A stretch of DNA of 64,000 nt from Clostridiales bacterium (GTDB lineage Bacteria > Bacillota > Clostridia > TANB77 > CAG-508). A model generated the notes under the pieces. That model ran no database searches. It saw only the letters and a program-made list of their open reading frames with translations, and was not told the DNA's origin. This document shows, piece by piece, positions 46,243 through 55,376 of this stretch. The stretch covers positions 1-64,000 of the forward strand of contig DQFO01000010.1 in assembly GCA_003525075.1 (NCBI GenBank), given 5' to 3'. A program made the translations under genes and the position numbers. Numbering within the stretch: position 1 is the stretch's first letter; each line of letters begins with the position of its first letter.

Positions 46243-46262
46243 ACACTTCATTTTTGAAGTGT
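46243..46262. terminator. Terminator between the glycosyltransferase and recR genes
   Basis: ACACTTC (46243-46249) pairs with GAAGTGT (46256-46262), flanked by A and T tracts. The arms equal those of the hairpin at 27298-27322. Confidence 0.8.
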
Positions 46263-46267
46263 CTTTT

Positions 46268-46867
46268 TTATAATTCTCTTCTTCCCTCTAATGCTTTTGT
46301 AAGTGTTATTTCATCAGTATATTCCAAATCTCCTCCAACAGGAATTCCATGAGCAATTCTTGTTACTTTTACCCCTAATGGTTTTATTAATTTTGATAAA
46401 TACATAGCTGTTGCTTCACCTTCAACCCTAGGATTTGTTGCCAATATAACTTCTTTTACTTGGCCATCCATAAGCCTAGCTAATAATTCTTTTATTTTTA
46501 TATCATCTGGTCCTATTCCATTCATTGGAGATATTGAACCATGTAAAACATGATATACTCCTCTAAATTCATGTGTTCTTTCCATTGCAACAATATCTCT
46601 CACATCTTCTACTACACATATCTGTGATTGGTCTCTTTTGGGATTTCCACATATTGGACATGGATCTGTGTCTGAAATATTCCAACATTTACTACAATAT
46701 TTTAAATTCTTCTTTGCATTTACAATTGCATTCACAAATTCATCAGTTTCTTCCTGTGATGCATTTAATATATAAAATGCTAATCTAGCTGCTGTTTTAT
46801 TACCTATACTAGGTAATTTTTCAAAGCTTTCTATTAATTTTTCTATTGATGGTGAATACATTGACAT
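46268..46867 (-). CDS. recR: Recombination mediator protein RecR
   Basis: 199 aa after AGGAGG. RecR works with RecO to load RecA on gapped DNA. It shows an N-terminal helix-hairpin-helix (FEKLPSIGNKTAARLAF), a four-Cys zinc finger (CSKCWNISDTDPCPIC), a Toprim domain (ICVVEDVRDIVAMERT) and the C-terminal block VTRIAHGIPVGGDLEYTDE. Length is standard. It is the last gene of the dnaX-ybaB-recR unit, which has the same order in Bacillus. Confidence 0.97.
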   Translation of the reverse strand: MSMYSPSIEKLIESFEKLPSIGNKTAARLAFYILNASQEETDEFVNAIVNAKKNLKYCSKCWNISDTDPCPICGNPKRDQSQICVVEDVRDIVAMERTHEFRGVYHVLHGSISPMNGIGPDDIKIKELLARLMDGQVKEVILATNPRVEGEATAMYLSKLIKPLGVKVTRIAHGIPVGGDLEYTDEITLTKALEGRREL

Positions 46868-46918
46868 TTTCTTTTCCTCCTATACAATTATAGCAGAGAC
46901 AATGCTCTGCTTATATTA

Positions 46919-47263
46919 TTACATTATTCCTGGTATATTAAATTTTCCCATTGATGCTGCTTGTGCATCATCTACTTGTTTAAATGCTTGATTAATACAT
47001 GTAACAATTAAATCTTGTAGCATTTCTACATCTTCTGGATCGACTACTTCTTTTTGCAATTTTAAATCTAATATTTGCTTTTGACCATTTACTTTTACTG
47101 AAACTGCATTTCCCCCAGCTGATGCTTCAAATTCTTTTTCAGCTAATTCTTGTTGATTTTTTTCTAAATCTGCTTGCATTTTTTTTGCTTCTTTCATTAA
47201 ACTATTGATGTTCATTCCACCAAATCCTCCCATACCTCCTGGGAATCCTCCTCTTTTTGACAT
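46919..47263 (-). CDS. ybaB: YbaB/EbfC family nucleoid-associated protein
   Basis: 114 aa after AGGAGG. A Gly-rich N-terminus (GGFPGGMGGFGGMNINSLMK) is followed by the YbaB core: AKKMQADLEKNQQELAEKEF, SAGGNAVSVKVNGQKQILDL and the C-terminal LIVTCINQAFKQVDD. This dimeric protein binds DNA broadly. It sits between dnaX and recR, 24 bases after dnaX, as in most bacteria. Confidence 0.95.
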   Translation of the reverse strand: MSKRGGFPGGMGGFGGMNINSLMKEAKKMQADLEKNQQELAEKEFEASAGGNAVSVKVNGQKQILDLKLQKEVVDPEDVEMLQDLIVTCINQAFKQVDDAQAASMGKFNIPGIM

Positions 47264-47287
47264 TTGCTTTTCCTCCTAATTTAAAAT

Positions 47288-48895
47288 TTATTCTACTACA
47301 TCAAATGGAATATCAAAACCATTTGCAAAGTTAGATATTTCTTGTTCTTCACTTGCTTCTTGTACTTGTGGTTTAGTATCTATAAATTTTATATTCATTT
47401 CTTTTCCACATGCAACAGAAACTTGTTTTATTAATTCTTGTTTATTTTCAGGTTTTTCCAAAACTGCCTTTCCGAAGGGAGTTATCCCTCCTGGAAATTG
47501 AATTCCTATAGTCATATCATTTACTTCTACGGCATTAGTATTTATTAAATTTGTATATAATACTATTTTTCCATTTTGTTTTAGGTTATTTACTATATCT
47601 TTCCAATATTGTGCTGGCTTACTATTTTTTCCAATCCCAGCAATAGCATCAGTAGTGGATTTCGATTGATTTTGTGTTTGATTGGTTGTTCTATTTGTCT
47701 GAGGTGCTCTAGCCCTAGTAGTTCCACCACTAGATCTTAAATAATTTTCTATTTTATCTAATCTTGCATAAATATCACCATTTCCTCCACTGTCTCCACC
47801 AACTGGAGCATTAGATATTTCCTTATCACATAATTTAATAATTCCAGCTTCAAAAACAATTTGTCTTTGTGTTGACTGTTTCATATTATTTTCAAGTTCT
47901 GATAATTCTGATATTAACCTTATTGCTCTTTCTTTGGTAACTTTTTCTGATAATTTTTGTAATCTTGTAAAATCTTCGTCATTATAAATAGTTAATTTTT
48001 GATTCGTTTTTACCATCAAAATATCTTTTACATATTTTATAATTTCCCAAAGTAAATTATTTAAGTCTTTTCCTTCATTTAAAACTTTGGTTATTGTTTC
48101 CATTGCTTCATCAATATTATATTCGACTATTGCTTGTGTAATGCAATGAATATATTGTAATTTTGGTATTCCTACAAGTTCTTTTATTTTATTTTCATCT
48201 ATGTTGTTTTCACCATCTTGAATACATCTCTCTAATATTGATAACGCATCTCTCATTGCTCCTTCGGATAATGCTGCAATAATATTTAATGCTTGTGTTG
48301 TTGCATTTACATTGCTTTCTTTACATACAAGTTCTAATCTTTTTATTATATCTTCATCTGGAATTCTTTTAAAGTCAAATCTTTGGCATCTTGATAAAAT
48401 TGTTGCTGGTAATTTTTGTGGTTCTGTTGTTGCCAAAATAAATTTTACATGTTCTGGTGGTTCTTCTAATGTTTTTAATAATGCATTAAATGCACCTTGT
48501 GATAACATGTGAACCTCATCAATTATATAAACTCTGTATTTTGCTTTTGTTGGTAAAAAATTAACTTCTTCTCTTATTGAACGTATATCTTCAACACTAT
48601 TATTTGAAGCAGCATCCATTTCTACTATGTCTGTTAATGATCCATCTAGTGCTGCTTTACATATTTCACATTCATTACATGGCTCTCCATCTTGTGGATT
48701 TAAGCAATTTACAGCTCTAGCTAATACTTTTGCTGATGTTGTTTTTCCTGTTCCTCTGACACCATTAAATAAATACGCATGCCCTACTCTATTCGCAATT
48801 ATTTGATTTCTTAAAGTTCTTGTTATATGTTCCTGACCTACCATTTCTGAAAATGTTTGTGGTCTGAACTTTCTATAAAGAGCTGTGTACCCCAT
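47288..48895 (-). CDS. dnaX: DNA polymerase III subunits gamma/tau
   Basis: 535 aa. DnaX is the clamp-loader ATPase. It begins MGYTALYRKFRPQTFSEMVG, then FNGVRGTGKTTSAK (Walker A), the zinc module C-x8-CNECEIC, IDEVHMLSQGAFNALL (Walker B) and the TTEPQKLPATILSRCQRFDF sensor block. Domain III spans about residues 240-370, followed by a polar linker with GG and TRT repeats (about 385-425) and a shortish tau-like C-terminal domain. No slippage heptamer was checked with a tool. It is the first gene of the dnaX-ybaB-recR unit, just downstream of SRP RNA. Confidence 0.96.
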   Translation of the reverse strand: MGYTALYRKFRPQTFSEMVGQEHITRTLRNQIIANRVGHAYLFNGVRGTGKTTSAKVLARAVNCLNPQDGEPCNECEICKAALDGSLTDIVEMDAASNNSVEDIRSIREEVNFLPTKAKYRVYIIDEVHMLSQGAFNALLKTLEEPPEHVKFILATTEPQKLPATILSRCQRFDFKRIPDEDIIKRLELVCKESNVNATTQALNIIAALSEGAMRDALSILERCIQDGENNIDENKIKELVGIPKLQYIHCITQAIVEYNIDEAMETITKVLNEGKDLNNLLWEIIKYVKDILMVKTNQKLTIYNDEDFTRLQKLSEKVTKERAIRLISELSELENNMKQSTQRQIVFEAGIIKLCDKEISNAPVGGDSGGNGDIYARLDKIENYLRSSGGTTRARAPQTNRTTNQTQNQSKSTTDAIAGIGKNSKPAQYWKDIVNNLKQNGKIVLYTNLINTNAVEVNDMTIGIQFPGGITPFGKAVLEKPENKQELIKQVSVACGKEMNIKFIDTKPQVQEASEEQEISNFANGFDIPFDVVE

Positions 48896-48935
48896 ATTTT
48901 CACATCCTTTATATAAAAAATGATATGAATTCTAA

Positions 48936-49046
48936 TCTCTCTATGGAAAACAACGCCCACATAAAAGTATCTACTTATTGCTGCTTCCTCCCGGACCTGA
49001 CAAGGTTCATAGGCTTTTATTGAGTTTGCTTTCCATACAGAGGTTA
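48936..49046 (-). ncRNA. ffs: Bacterial signal recognition particle RNA (4.5S-like)
   Basis: The minus strand carries GTCAGGTCCGGGAGGAAGCA, the universal SRP domain IV tetraloop and internal-loop signature that binds Ffh. Flanking arms CTCTGTATGGAA (49042-49031) and TTCCATAGAG (about 48945-48936) close the hairpin, so the RNA is the short single-hairpin bacterial type, about 110 nt. It guides Ffh in co-translational membrane targeting. Placement just upstream of dnaX matches Bacillus. Exact ends are estimated; a consensus promoter puts the start near 49057. Confidence 0.93.
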
Positions 49047-49063
49047 GCTCTCATACCCTCCAT

Positions 49064-49092
49064 ATTATACAATGCAATTTTTGTTTTTGCAA
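49064..49092 (-). promoter_or_regulatory. Promoter of the SRP RNA gene
   Basis: Minus strand TTGCAA (49092-49087), a 17-base spacer and a perfect TATAAT (49069-49064), starting transcription near 49057. Confidence 0.75.
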
Positions 49093-49110
49093 GTAATTTA
49101 TTAAAGTTTT

Positions 49111-49854
49111 TTAATTTTCTATTCTTTTAAAAATAAGATTATTAAATTCAGTTAATTCTATTCCAGTTACTCCTTTTTCTATAACCTCTTTGGCTGGAAT
49201 ATCAATTTGTATATTAGTTTGATATTTTCTGTTTGTTGTTAATGTTATTATGAAATCAAATGAAATAGTTGTTTTTATATTTTCTTCTTTTATATCTGTT
49301 AATTGTAATAATTTTCCATAATCAACTTCTTCATTTTCATTAGAAATATAATTTGATAAATTATTAATTGCATATCTAAATGCGATTATTCCACCTTGAT
49401 TAGAAATTTTTTGTTGCTTAATATTTGATTCCATCTCACCTGTGTATACTATTTCTTCTGTTTCATTTTCATTTGTATTTTTAAACATTACTTTTTCATC
49501 TTCAACTGGTTTGTATATTTTAGTTTCTCCAATTGAATCTGTTTTATTAATTTTTATATTATTTATAGTTACATCTTTTATTATTTCAGTTTTATTGTAT
49601 CTTGAATTTTTTTCCAAATATATATATATATCATTATTTTCAGAAACATTAAAATTCCATTTTTCTTGATGACCTTCATTTTCTATTCCATTTACACTTT
49701 GAGCTATAGCTATTTTTGTTATTTCAAATGGTATATTAGTCTCTCCTTGAACTTCATATTTTAATATATATATTCCTATACCACATAATATTGCAAATAT
49801 TATTACTATAAAAATAATTCTATTAATTATCTTTTGAGTTGATTTTTTATACAT
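49111..49854 (-). CDS. Single-pass membrane protein of unknown function
   Basis: 247 aa. Its start codon overlaps the end of tadA by 8 bases, implying translational coupling. One membrane helix (about residues 11-29) is followed by a polar, probably extracellular domain with a beta-rich look: IPFEITKIAIAQSVNGIE, KWNFNVSENNDIYIYLEK and TTISFDFIITLTTNRKYQTN. No Cys lipobox is seen. I do not recognise a named family. It lies between SRP RNA and tadA on the same strand. Confidence 0.82.
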   Translation of the reverse strand: MYKKSTQKIINRIIFIVIIFAILCGIGIYILKYEVQGETNIPFEITKIAIAQSVNGIENEGHQEKWNFNVSENNDIYIYLEKNSRYNKTEIIKDVTINNIKINKTDSIGETKIYKPVEDEKVMFKNTNENETEEIVYTGEMESNIKQQKISNQGGIIAFRYAINNLSNYISNENEEVDYGKLLQLTDIKEENIKTTISFDFIITLTTNRKYQTNIQIDIPAKEVIEKGVTGIELTEFNNLIFKRIEN

Positions 49855-50305
49855 TTTTATTTTTTCTTAACTCCTTAAAAAATTGTTTCAATATATTTTC
49901 ACATTCAGTTTGCATTATATTTTTTTCATATTCTACTTTGTGATTAAATGTAAAATCTTCAAATAAATTTAGCACTGATCCAACTGCTCCTGTTTTATTA
50001 TCTGATGTTCCATAATATACTTTTTTTATTCGTGAATTAATTATTGCTCCAGCACACATAGAACATGGTTCTAATGTTACATACATTTCACAGTCTAATA
50101 ATCTCCAGGCTTTTAGTTTTTGGCTTGCTTTTTGTATTGCTATTATTTCTGCATGTTTTGTTGTATCTGTTTTTGTTTCTTTTTGATTATATCCTCTTGC
50201 TATTATTTTTCCATTTTTTACAATTACTGCCCCTACAGGTACTTCTAATTTGTTATATGCTTTTTTTGCTTCTTTTAAAGCTTCTTTCATGAATTTTTCT
50301 TCCAT
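49847..50305 (-). CDS. tadA: tRNA-specific adenosine deaminase TadA
   Basis: 152 aa after AGAGG. TadA converts A34 to inosine in tRNA-Arg(ACG), allowing wobble reading. The zinc deaminase motifs are complete: HAEIIAIQKAS (His and catalytic Glu) and LEPCSMCAGAI (two Cys ligands). N-terminal PVGAVIVKNGKIIARGYNQ and the C-terminal VGSVLNLFEDFTFNHKVEY fit the family. Together with dnaX-ybaB-recR and the SRP RNA this gives the Bacillus-like order. It overlaps the next gene by 8 bases. Confidence 0.95.
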   Translation of the reverse strand: MEEKFMKEALKEAKKAYNKLEVPVGAVIVKNGKIIARGYNQKETKTDTTKHAEIIAIQKASQKLKAWRLLDCEMYVTLEPCSMCAGAIINSRIKKVYYGTSDNKTGAVGSVLNLFEDFTFNHKVEYEKNIMQTECENILKQFFKELRKNKNV

Positions 50306-50370
50306 TTCTACCTCTTATTTTATCCACTATTATTCTTTAATGTTTTATATAAAAATTCATATGTAAATAT

Positions 50371-50724
50371 TTAGACAGCAATTTTATAATTTATAATTAT
50401 TAAAAAATATACCAATATTAAATTAACCACCAAAATTATAATTGGAAAAAGTACATCTGTTTTTTTATTATATATTTTTTTGTCATACATCTTTCGTATA
50501 TATATTATTGTTATACATACATTTATTATTAGAAATGGAATCATTCTATACATTGAACTTTTAAATATTTCAATTTCAGGAGATAATTTTTCTTCAGAAG
50601 GGTATGTTGGCATATCATTTAACCATATTGCGGTATTACCATATATTAAAAATTTCATACTGATATTAAATATTATAAGAATTATTCCAGTTAAACAATT
50701 ATATTTTATTTTATCTTTTTTCAT
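50371..50724 (-). CDS. Small three-helix membrane protein, unknown function
   Basis: 117 aa after AAGGA. Three predicted membrane helices at about residues 11-29, 55-73 and 90-112; the loop between helices 1 and 2 is acidic and Pro-containing (LNDMPTYPSEEKLSPEIE). No family is recognised. It lies between tadA and the tRNA-derived repeat and might be co-transcribed with tadA, 65 bases downstream. Confidence 0.65.
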   Translation of the reverse strand: MKKDKIKYNCLTGIILIIFNISMKFLIYGNTAIWLNDMPTYPSEEKLSPEIEIFKSSMYRMIPFLIINVCITIIYIRKMYDKKIYNKKTDVLFPIIILVVNLILVYFLIIINYKIAV

Positions 50725-50749
50725 ATTTATTTTTTCCTTAAATTTTTAT

Positions 50750-50840
50750 TGGTGTTCCTAGGCGGACTCGTCGAGCCGTGTCGGGAAAATGGTCTACTAG
50801 ACCATTTTCTGTTCCTCCTTTTCGAGTCCGTTAAGAAAAC
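50750..50840. repeat. Partial tRNA-Arg duplication with nested inverted repeats
   Basis: The 21 bases at 50750-50770 repeat the 3' end of the adjacent tRNA (50850-50870) exactly, 100 bases apart. Between them CGGACTCG (50763-50770) and CGAGTCCG (50823-50830) are inverted, enclosing a perfect GAAAATGGTCTA/TAGACCATTTTC hairpin. At 50832-50840 TAAGAAAAC resembles the tRNA 5' acceptor TAAGAAC with two extra bases. The block is far more GC-rich than its surroundings. It is either a decayed tRNA copy or an attachment-site remnant. Confidence 0.6.
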
Positions 50841-50849
50841 ATACTTATA

Positions 50850-50925
<76 letters not shown>

Positions 50926-50983
50926 ATTTCTTTTACATTATACTTCATTGCTTTTATTTTGTAAACCTTTTTTTGTCTCTTTA

Positions 50984-51012
50984 TTGATTAATTGTAGAAA
51001 ATGATTTATAAT
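50984..51012 (+). promoter_or_regulatory. Sigma-A promoter of the TtcA-like gene
   Basis: TTGATT (50984-50989), a 17-base spacer and perfect TATAAT (51007-51012), 33 bases before the ATG, with TTGGAGG in the leader. Confidence 0.75.
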
Positions 51013-51045
51013 ATTTAAGATTTATAAATTGTTTGGAGGTTTTAT

Positions 51046-51759
51046 ATGCAACATATTTTAAGTAAGATGAGAAAAGCTATAGAAGACTATAATATGATAG
51101 ATGAAGGAGATAAAATTGCTGTTTGTTTATCAGGTGGAAAAGATTCAATTACAATGCTAAATGGTTTAAAAGCTTTACAAAGATTTTATCCTAAACATTT
51201 TGATTTAATTGCTATCACAGTTAATCCAGGATTTGAAAACTTTAATAAAGATATTCTTCAAAAAAATTGTGATGAAATTGGTGTTCCTCTTTTTATTGAA
51301 GATACTCAAATTAAAGAAATTGTTTTTGATGTTAGAAAAGAAAAAAATCCTTGCTCTTTATGTGCTAATTTGCGTAGGGGTATAATCAATTCTGTTGCCC
51401 AAAGAGAGGGATGTAACAAAATTGCTTTAGGTCACAATCTAGATGATGTAATTGAAACTTTTATAATGAATTTAAAATATGCTGGAAATATTTCAACTTT
51501 TTCACCAAAAAGTTATATGGACAGAAGTGGTATTACAATGATTAGACCTTTGATTTTATTAACTGAAAAAGATACAAATCACTTTGTAAAAAAATACAAC
51601 AAACAAGTTATGCCTAAAGTTTGTCCAATGGATGAAAATACAAAAAGAGAAGATATAAAAGCTGAAATTTTTGCTTGGCAAAAAGAAATTCCTACAATTA
51701 AGGCTAATTTATTTGGTGCTATTTCTAGAAATATTGATGGATGGAAAAAAAGTATGTAA
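51046..51759 (+). CDS. TtcA-family tRNA thiolation protein
   Basis: 237 aa after GGAGG. It is a PP-loop ATPase: CLSGGKDSITMLNGL binds ATP pyrophosphate. NPCSLCANLRRG supplies the paired Cys, KIALGHNLDDVIETFIMN is the second family block, and PKVCPMDENTKR supplies a further Cys. These Cys residues hold the iron-sulfur cluster in TtcA enzymes, which thiolate C32 of some tRNAs. It stands alone with its own promoter and terminator, next to a tRNA-Arg gene. The exact modified base cannot be told from sequence; TtcA-like subgroups differ. Confidence 0.87.
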   Translation: MQHILSKMRKAIEDYNMIDEGDKIAVCLSGGKDSITMLNGLKALQRFYPKHFDLIAITVNPGFENFNKDILQKNCDEIGVPLFIEDTQIKEIVFDVRKEKNPCSLCANLRRGIINSVAQREGCNKIALGHNLDDVIETFIMNLKYAGNISTFSPKSYMDRSGITMIRPLILLTEKDTNHFVKKYNKQVMPKVCPMDENTKREDIKAEIFAWQKEIPTIKANLFGAISRNIDGWKKSM

Positions 51760-51781
51760 TGCATATTTGCTTACATACTTT
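51749..51781 (+). terminator. Terminator overlapping the stop of the TtcA-like gene
   Basis: AAAGTATGTAA (51749-51759, including the stop codon) pairs perfectly with TTACATACTTT (51771-51781). It may also serve the converging phosphoglucomutase gene. Confidence 0.75.
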
Positions 51782-51789
51782 CTTAAAAT

Positions 51790-53514
51790 TTATTTTACTA
51801 ATCTTACCATTGCATCTTTTAATTCTTCTAAGTCTTTTTCTGCAGATTCCATACTATCTGCTTTTACACCCATATACAATTTTATTTTTGGTTCTGTTCC
51901 AGAAGGTCTTACACAACACCAAGCATTATTTTCTAATTCATAATATAAAACATTTGATTTTGGTAATCCTGTTTTTCTTTGTTCTCCTGTCACTAAGTTT
52001 TTAATTTCATCAAGTTCAACATCTTTAAATTCAATTACTTTATATTTTCCTATCTTTTCTGGTAAATTATTTCTCATATTTGTCATCATAGACTTTATTT
52101 TTTCAGCTCCATCAGCACCTTCTAATACTATTGAAACTTGATCTTCTTTATAGAATCCATATTTTTCATAAATTTTCATCATTTGATCCCATAAAGTCAT
52201 TCCTTTTGATTTATAGTATGCAGCAGCCTCGCACAATGACATTACTGCAGAAATACCATCTTTATCTCTTGCATAATCTCCAATTAAGCATCCATAACTT
52301 TCTTCAAATCCAAATACATATGTTTTATCTTTCTTTTCTTCTGCTTTTTTTATAACTGCTCCTATATTTTTAAATCCTGTTAAAACTTCAATACACTCTA
52401 ATCCGTAGTTTTTTGCAATTGCTTTAGCTAGTTCAGATGATACAATTGTAGTTATAAACATTCCATCTGCTGGTAATAATCCTTTTTCTTTCATTTGAGA
52501 AATTCTATATTCTGCAATCAATAGTGCTGACATATTTCCTGTATATGTCATATATTCTCCTGTTTTTGTATCTTTTGCATATATTCCAAGTCTATCAGCA
52601 TCTGGATCATTTGCAAGAACAACATCAGCATCTACTTTTTTTGCTAACTCTAATGCTAATTTAAATGCTTTTTTGTCTTCAGGGTTAGGGTAATCTACTG
52701 TTGGAAAATTCCCATCTGGTTTTTCTTGTTCTGGAACTACATATACATTTTCAAATCCTAATTCTTTTAATAATCTTGATGTTACTGTATTTCCAGTTCC
52801 ATGTAATGGTGTATAAACTATTTTTAATTTTTTTCCTTCTTCTCTTACAATTTCAGGATTTAATACTAAACTTTTTAAAGTATTTATATATTTATCATCC
52901 ATTTCTGTTCCAACAACATTAAATAATCCTTTATTTACTGCTTCTTCTTTGCTTATAGTTTTTATTTCTTTAAAATCTGAAATAGCTCTTACTTTTGCTA
53001 TTATATCTTTATCTCTTGGTGCAACAATTTGTGAACCATCATCCCAGTAAACCTTATATCCGTTGTATTTTGGAGGGTTATGGCTAGCTGTTATCATTAT
53101 TCCTGCTGTACATCCTAATTGTCTTACGGCAAATGATAATTCTGGAACTGGTCTTAATTTTTCAAATAAATATGTTTTTATTCCATTTGCATTTAATATT
53201 AAAGCTGTTTGTAAACTAAATTCATCTGACATTCTTCTTGAGTCATAACTAATTGCAACACCTTTATCTTGTGTTCCTTGTTCTATTATGTAATTAGCTA
53301 ATCCTTGTGTTGCTTTTCCAACTGTATATTTATTCATTCTATTTGTTCCCATTCCTATTACACCACGTAAACCTGCTGTACCAAATTCAAGTTCTTTATA
53401 AAATCTATCTTTTATCTCCTCATCATTTCCCTTTATCTCTAGTAATTCTTTTTTTGTTTCTTCATCAAATGCTGGTTCTGTACACCATCTTTCATATTCT
53501 TTTAAATAATCCAT
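51790..53514 (-). CDS. pgcA: Alpha-phosphoglucomutase / phosphomannomutase family
   Basis: 574 aa after AAAGGAAG. It interconverts glucose-6-phosphate and glucose-1-phosphate. The four-domain phosphohexomutase fold is clear: GLRGVIGMGTNRMN, the phosphoserine loop TASHNPPKYNGYKVYW, the metal loop ANDPDADRLGIY, the sugar loop FGFEESYGCLIG and the phosphate-binding VRPSGTEPKIKLYM. Length matches PgcA-type enzymes. Its product feeds UDP-glucose synthesis; the next gene upstream encodes a UDP-sugar pyrophosphorylase, and a UgtP-like transferase lies 6 kb away. Confidence 0.95.
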   Translation of the reverse strand: MDYLKEYERWCTEPAFDEETKKELLEIKGNDEEIKDRFYKELEFGTAGLRGVIGMGTNRMNKYTVGKATQGLANYIIEQGTQDKGVAISYDSRRMSDEFSLQTALILNANGIKTYLFEKLRPVPELSFAVRQLGCTAGIMITASHNPPKYNGYKVYWDDGSQIVAPRDKDIIAKVRAISDFKEIKTISKEEAVNKGLFNVVGTEMDDKYINTLKSLVLNPEIVREEGKKLKIVYTPLHGTGNTVTSRLLKELGFENVYVVPEQEKPDGNFPTVDYPNPEDKKAFKLALELAKKVDADVVLANDPDADRLGIYAKDTKTGEYMTYTGNMSALLIAEYRISQMKEKGLLPADGMFITTIVSSELAKAIAKNYGLECIEVLTGFKNIGAVIKKAEEKKDKTYVFGFEESYGCLIGDYARDKDGISAVMSLCEAAAYYKSKGMTLWDQMMKIYEKYGFYKEDQVSIVLEGADGAEKIKSMMTNMRNNLPEKIGKYKVIEFKDVELDEIKNLVTGEQRKTGLPKSNVLYYELENNAWCCVRPSGTEPKIKLYMGVKADSMESAEKDLEELKDAMVRLVK

Positions 53515-53545
53515 CTTTATTCTTCCTTTCGTATTTATTAAAAAA

Positions 53546-53568
53546 GCTACTGATTTTAAACCAGTAGC
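53546..53568 (-). terminator. Terminator after the UDP-sugar pyrophosphorylase gene
   Basis: GCTACTG (53546-53552) pairs with CAGTAGC (53562-53568), flanked by A and T runs, between the pyrophosphorylase stop and the phosphoglucomutase start. Confidence 0.75.
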
Positions 53569-53579
53569 AATATTATATA

Positions 53580-54824
53580 TTATTTTAAATTATAGAATTT
53601 TCTATATAGCTCTCTTGCTGTTTCTGGGCTATCTGTTCCTGTTGCATTTTTTACAGGAGCAAATTCTTCTTCCCTTTTTACTCTTAATATAGCCATATCA
53701 TCTAATTCTCCAAAAGCATCAAATAGAAATGCTTCAAATTTGTATGCATTTGGTCCATCTGGTACTACTTTATTTCCATCTTTATCTATATATGTTGCTT
53801 TTTTAAAAGCTGTATGGTATGGTAATGGTTTATTTCCCATTCTTTCAATTGCATCAATATTAAATAAATTACACAAAATATGAGATTCTCCAAAAACAAG
53901 TTCTCCATTATCGTCAACTTGTTCTGACATATCATCAGGTATTTCAGTATATTCAATTACTGATGGTCTTCCATTTTTCTTGCAAAAAACTCCAACCTTT
54001 TCTTTTGGGTTTGCTTTTACTACTGATTTTCCTGCTGCAGTTACTTTTTTATCTATAGCAATTCCCATAAGTACTGGATCTACCATTTTTACTAGACAAT
54101 TATCAACACCACCAATAAATACCCATTCAACACCTAATTCTCTCATTTTTTTAGTCATTCCGTTTTTTACTAAAGCCTCATATATTCCGCCATGACCATT
54201 TGCAGCTTCTTTTACAAGTCCATCTTCACCAATTAATATTTTTCCTTCCATATCAACCATTGGTAATTCTTCTTGAATAAAGAAAAACAAATTTTTATCT
54301 TTTTCATATCCAAAATTTCTATTCTTAGCAAAAAATTCAATTGTGTCATTATTATTTTCTCTACTTGTCATTATAAACCATGGAATTGTAACTCCATACT
54401 TACGGCCTTGCTCTTTTAAGCCATCGCTTAATAATTCAAATAATGATTTGTGTGATTCTAATCCAATATCAAAAGTTCCCTTTGGTCCTTTATGTCCTAG
54501 TCTTGTTCCTTGTCCACCAGCCATTGTTACAGCTGCTAATTTTCTATTCTTTATAGCTTCTACACCAATTGCATGATATTCTTTATAATTATCATATAAT
54601 TTTTCTTTATCCATATAATCAATTGGCTGTATTTCAAAATTCTCTACTTCTGGAGTTTTTTTAGTATTTTCATATAAACTTTTTATCAACTCAAAATCAA
54701 TATTATTTATTTGTTTTAACAATTCTTTCTTCTTTTTTTCATCTAAGTTATCATATCCATTTAGCAAATGCTCTTGTCCGTATTTCTTTAATGTCCATTT
54801 AATTTCATTTAAATTTTCGTCCAT
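53580..54824 (-). CDS. Eukaryotic-type UDP-sugar (UDP-HexNAc/UDP-glucose) pyrophosphorylase
   Basis: 414 aa after AAAGGAAG. It belongs to the UDPGP family, not the usual bacterial GalU or GlmU type: AAVTMAGGQGTRLGHKGPKG is the nucleotide-binding loop, followed by IPWFIMTSRENN, FFFIQEELPMVDMEGKIL, NGHGGIYEALVKNG and VFIGGVDNCLVKMVDP. This is the signature of UDP-N-acetylhexosamine pyrophosphorylases. The enzyme joins UTP with a hexose- or HexNAc-1-phosphate. Its neighbour phosphoglucomutase suggests glucose-1-phosphate as one possible substrate, but the family motif favours HexNAc; this is unresolved. Confidence 0.92.
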   Translation of the reverse strand: MDENLNEIKWTLKKYGQEHLLNGYDNLDEKKKKELLKQINNIDFELIKSLYENTKKTPEVENFEIQPIDYMDKEKLYDNYKEYHAIGVEAIKNRKLAAVTMAGGQGTRLGHKGPKGTFDIGLESHKSLFELLSDGLKEQGRKYGVTIPWFIMTSRENNNDTIEFFAKNRNFGYEKDKNLFFFIQEELPMVDMEGKILIGEDGLVKEAANGHGGIYEALVKNGMTKKMRELGVEWVFIGGVDNCLVKMVDPVLMGIAIDKKVTAAGKSVVKANPKEKVGVFCKKNGRPSVIEYTEIPDDMSEQVDDNGELVFGESHILCNLFNIDAIERMGNKPLPYHTAFKKATYIDKDGNKVVPDGPNAYKFEAFLFDAFGELDDMAILRVKREEEFAPVKNATGTDSPETARELYRKFYNLK

Positions 54825-54938
54825 AGTATACTTCCTTTCTTAGTTCATAAGTTATATATATACTATTTTTTCGAAAAATTCAATAGATTATACAAAATTT
54901 TTGACATATTAACAAAATGTTACCCAAGAAAAACTTTT

Positions 54939-55376
54939 TTAAATCTTATTTATCCCTAATGTATTAAGCATTCCATCGTATTTTGAAACAATTTCTTTCA
55001 TATCATTTTTTACTTCATTGTAATTATAACAAGCAATAATTTCTAAGTTTTCTACTTGTCTTTCTTTCAATTCAAATACTTTTTCGTTTATAAATTTTTT
55101 ACTTCCTATAAGTATCACATTTGTATTTGGGATGATATTTTCTATATTTTGTATATTCCAACCAATCTTTTTTATTTTTTCTTTTTTATCTTTATCTAAA
55201 TTTATTCTTTCAATTACGACATTTAATGTACTTTCTAAGTCAATCTCTGTTATTATTGTAATATTTTCTTCATTGTCTATCTTTTTACTAATATATGGCA
55301 ATAGCATAATTTCTAAATGATATTCACTCACATAAAAATTACAAATATTTTTAACTTTCTTTTCTTCTAAAACCAT
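54939..55376 (-). CDS. Conserved-looking small soluble protein, unknown function
   Basis: 145 aa from ATG 55376 (MVLEEKKVKNICNFYVSEYH), eight bases after AAAGGA; longer starts overlap the ribosome site. It is soluble, with strands such as NITIITEIDLESTLNVVIE, NTNVILIGSKKFINEKVFEL and NLEIIACYNYNEV suggesting a Rossmann-like alpha/beta fold. No catalytic motif is seen. It lies divergent from spoIIR. I do not recognise a named family. Confidence 0.75.
   Translation of the reverse strand: MVLEEKKVKNICNFYVSEYHLEIMLLPYISKKIDNEENITIITEIDLESTLNVVIERINLDKDKKEKIKKIGWNIQNIENIIPNTNVILIGSKKFINEKVFELKERQVENLEIIACYNYNEVKNDMKEIVSKYDGMLNTLGINKI

Noticed and set aside
50763..50830. Hammerhead ribozyme or attC integron site in the palindromic block
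   Set aside because: The hammerhead core (CUGAUGA and GAAA in place) and integron R boxes are not present.
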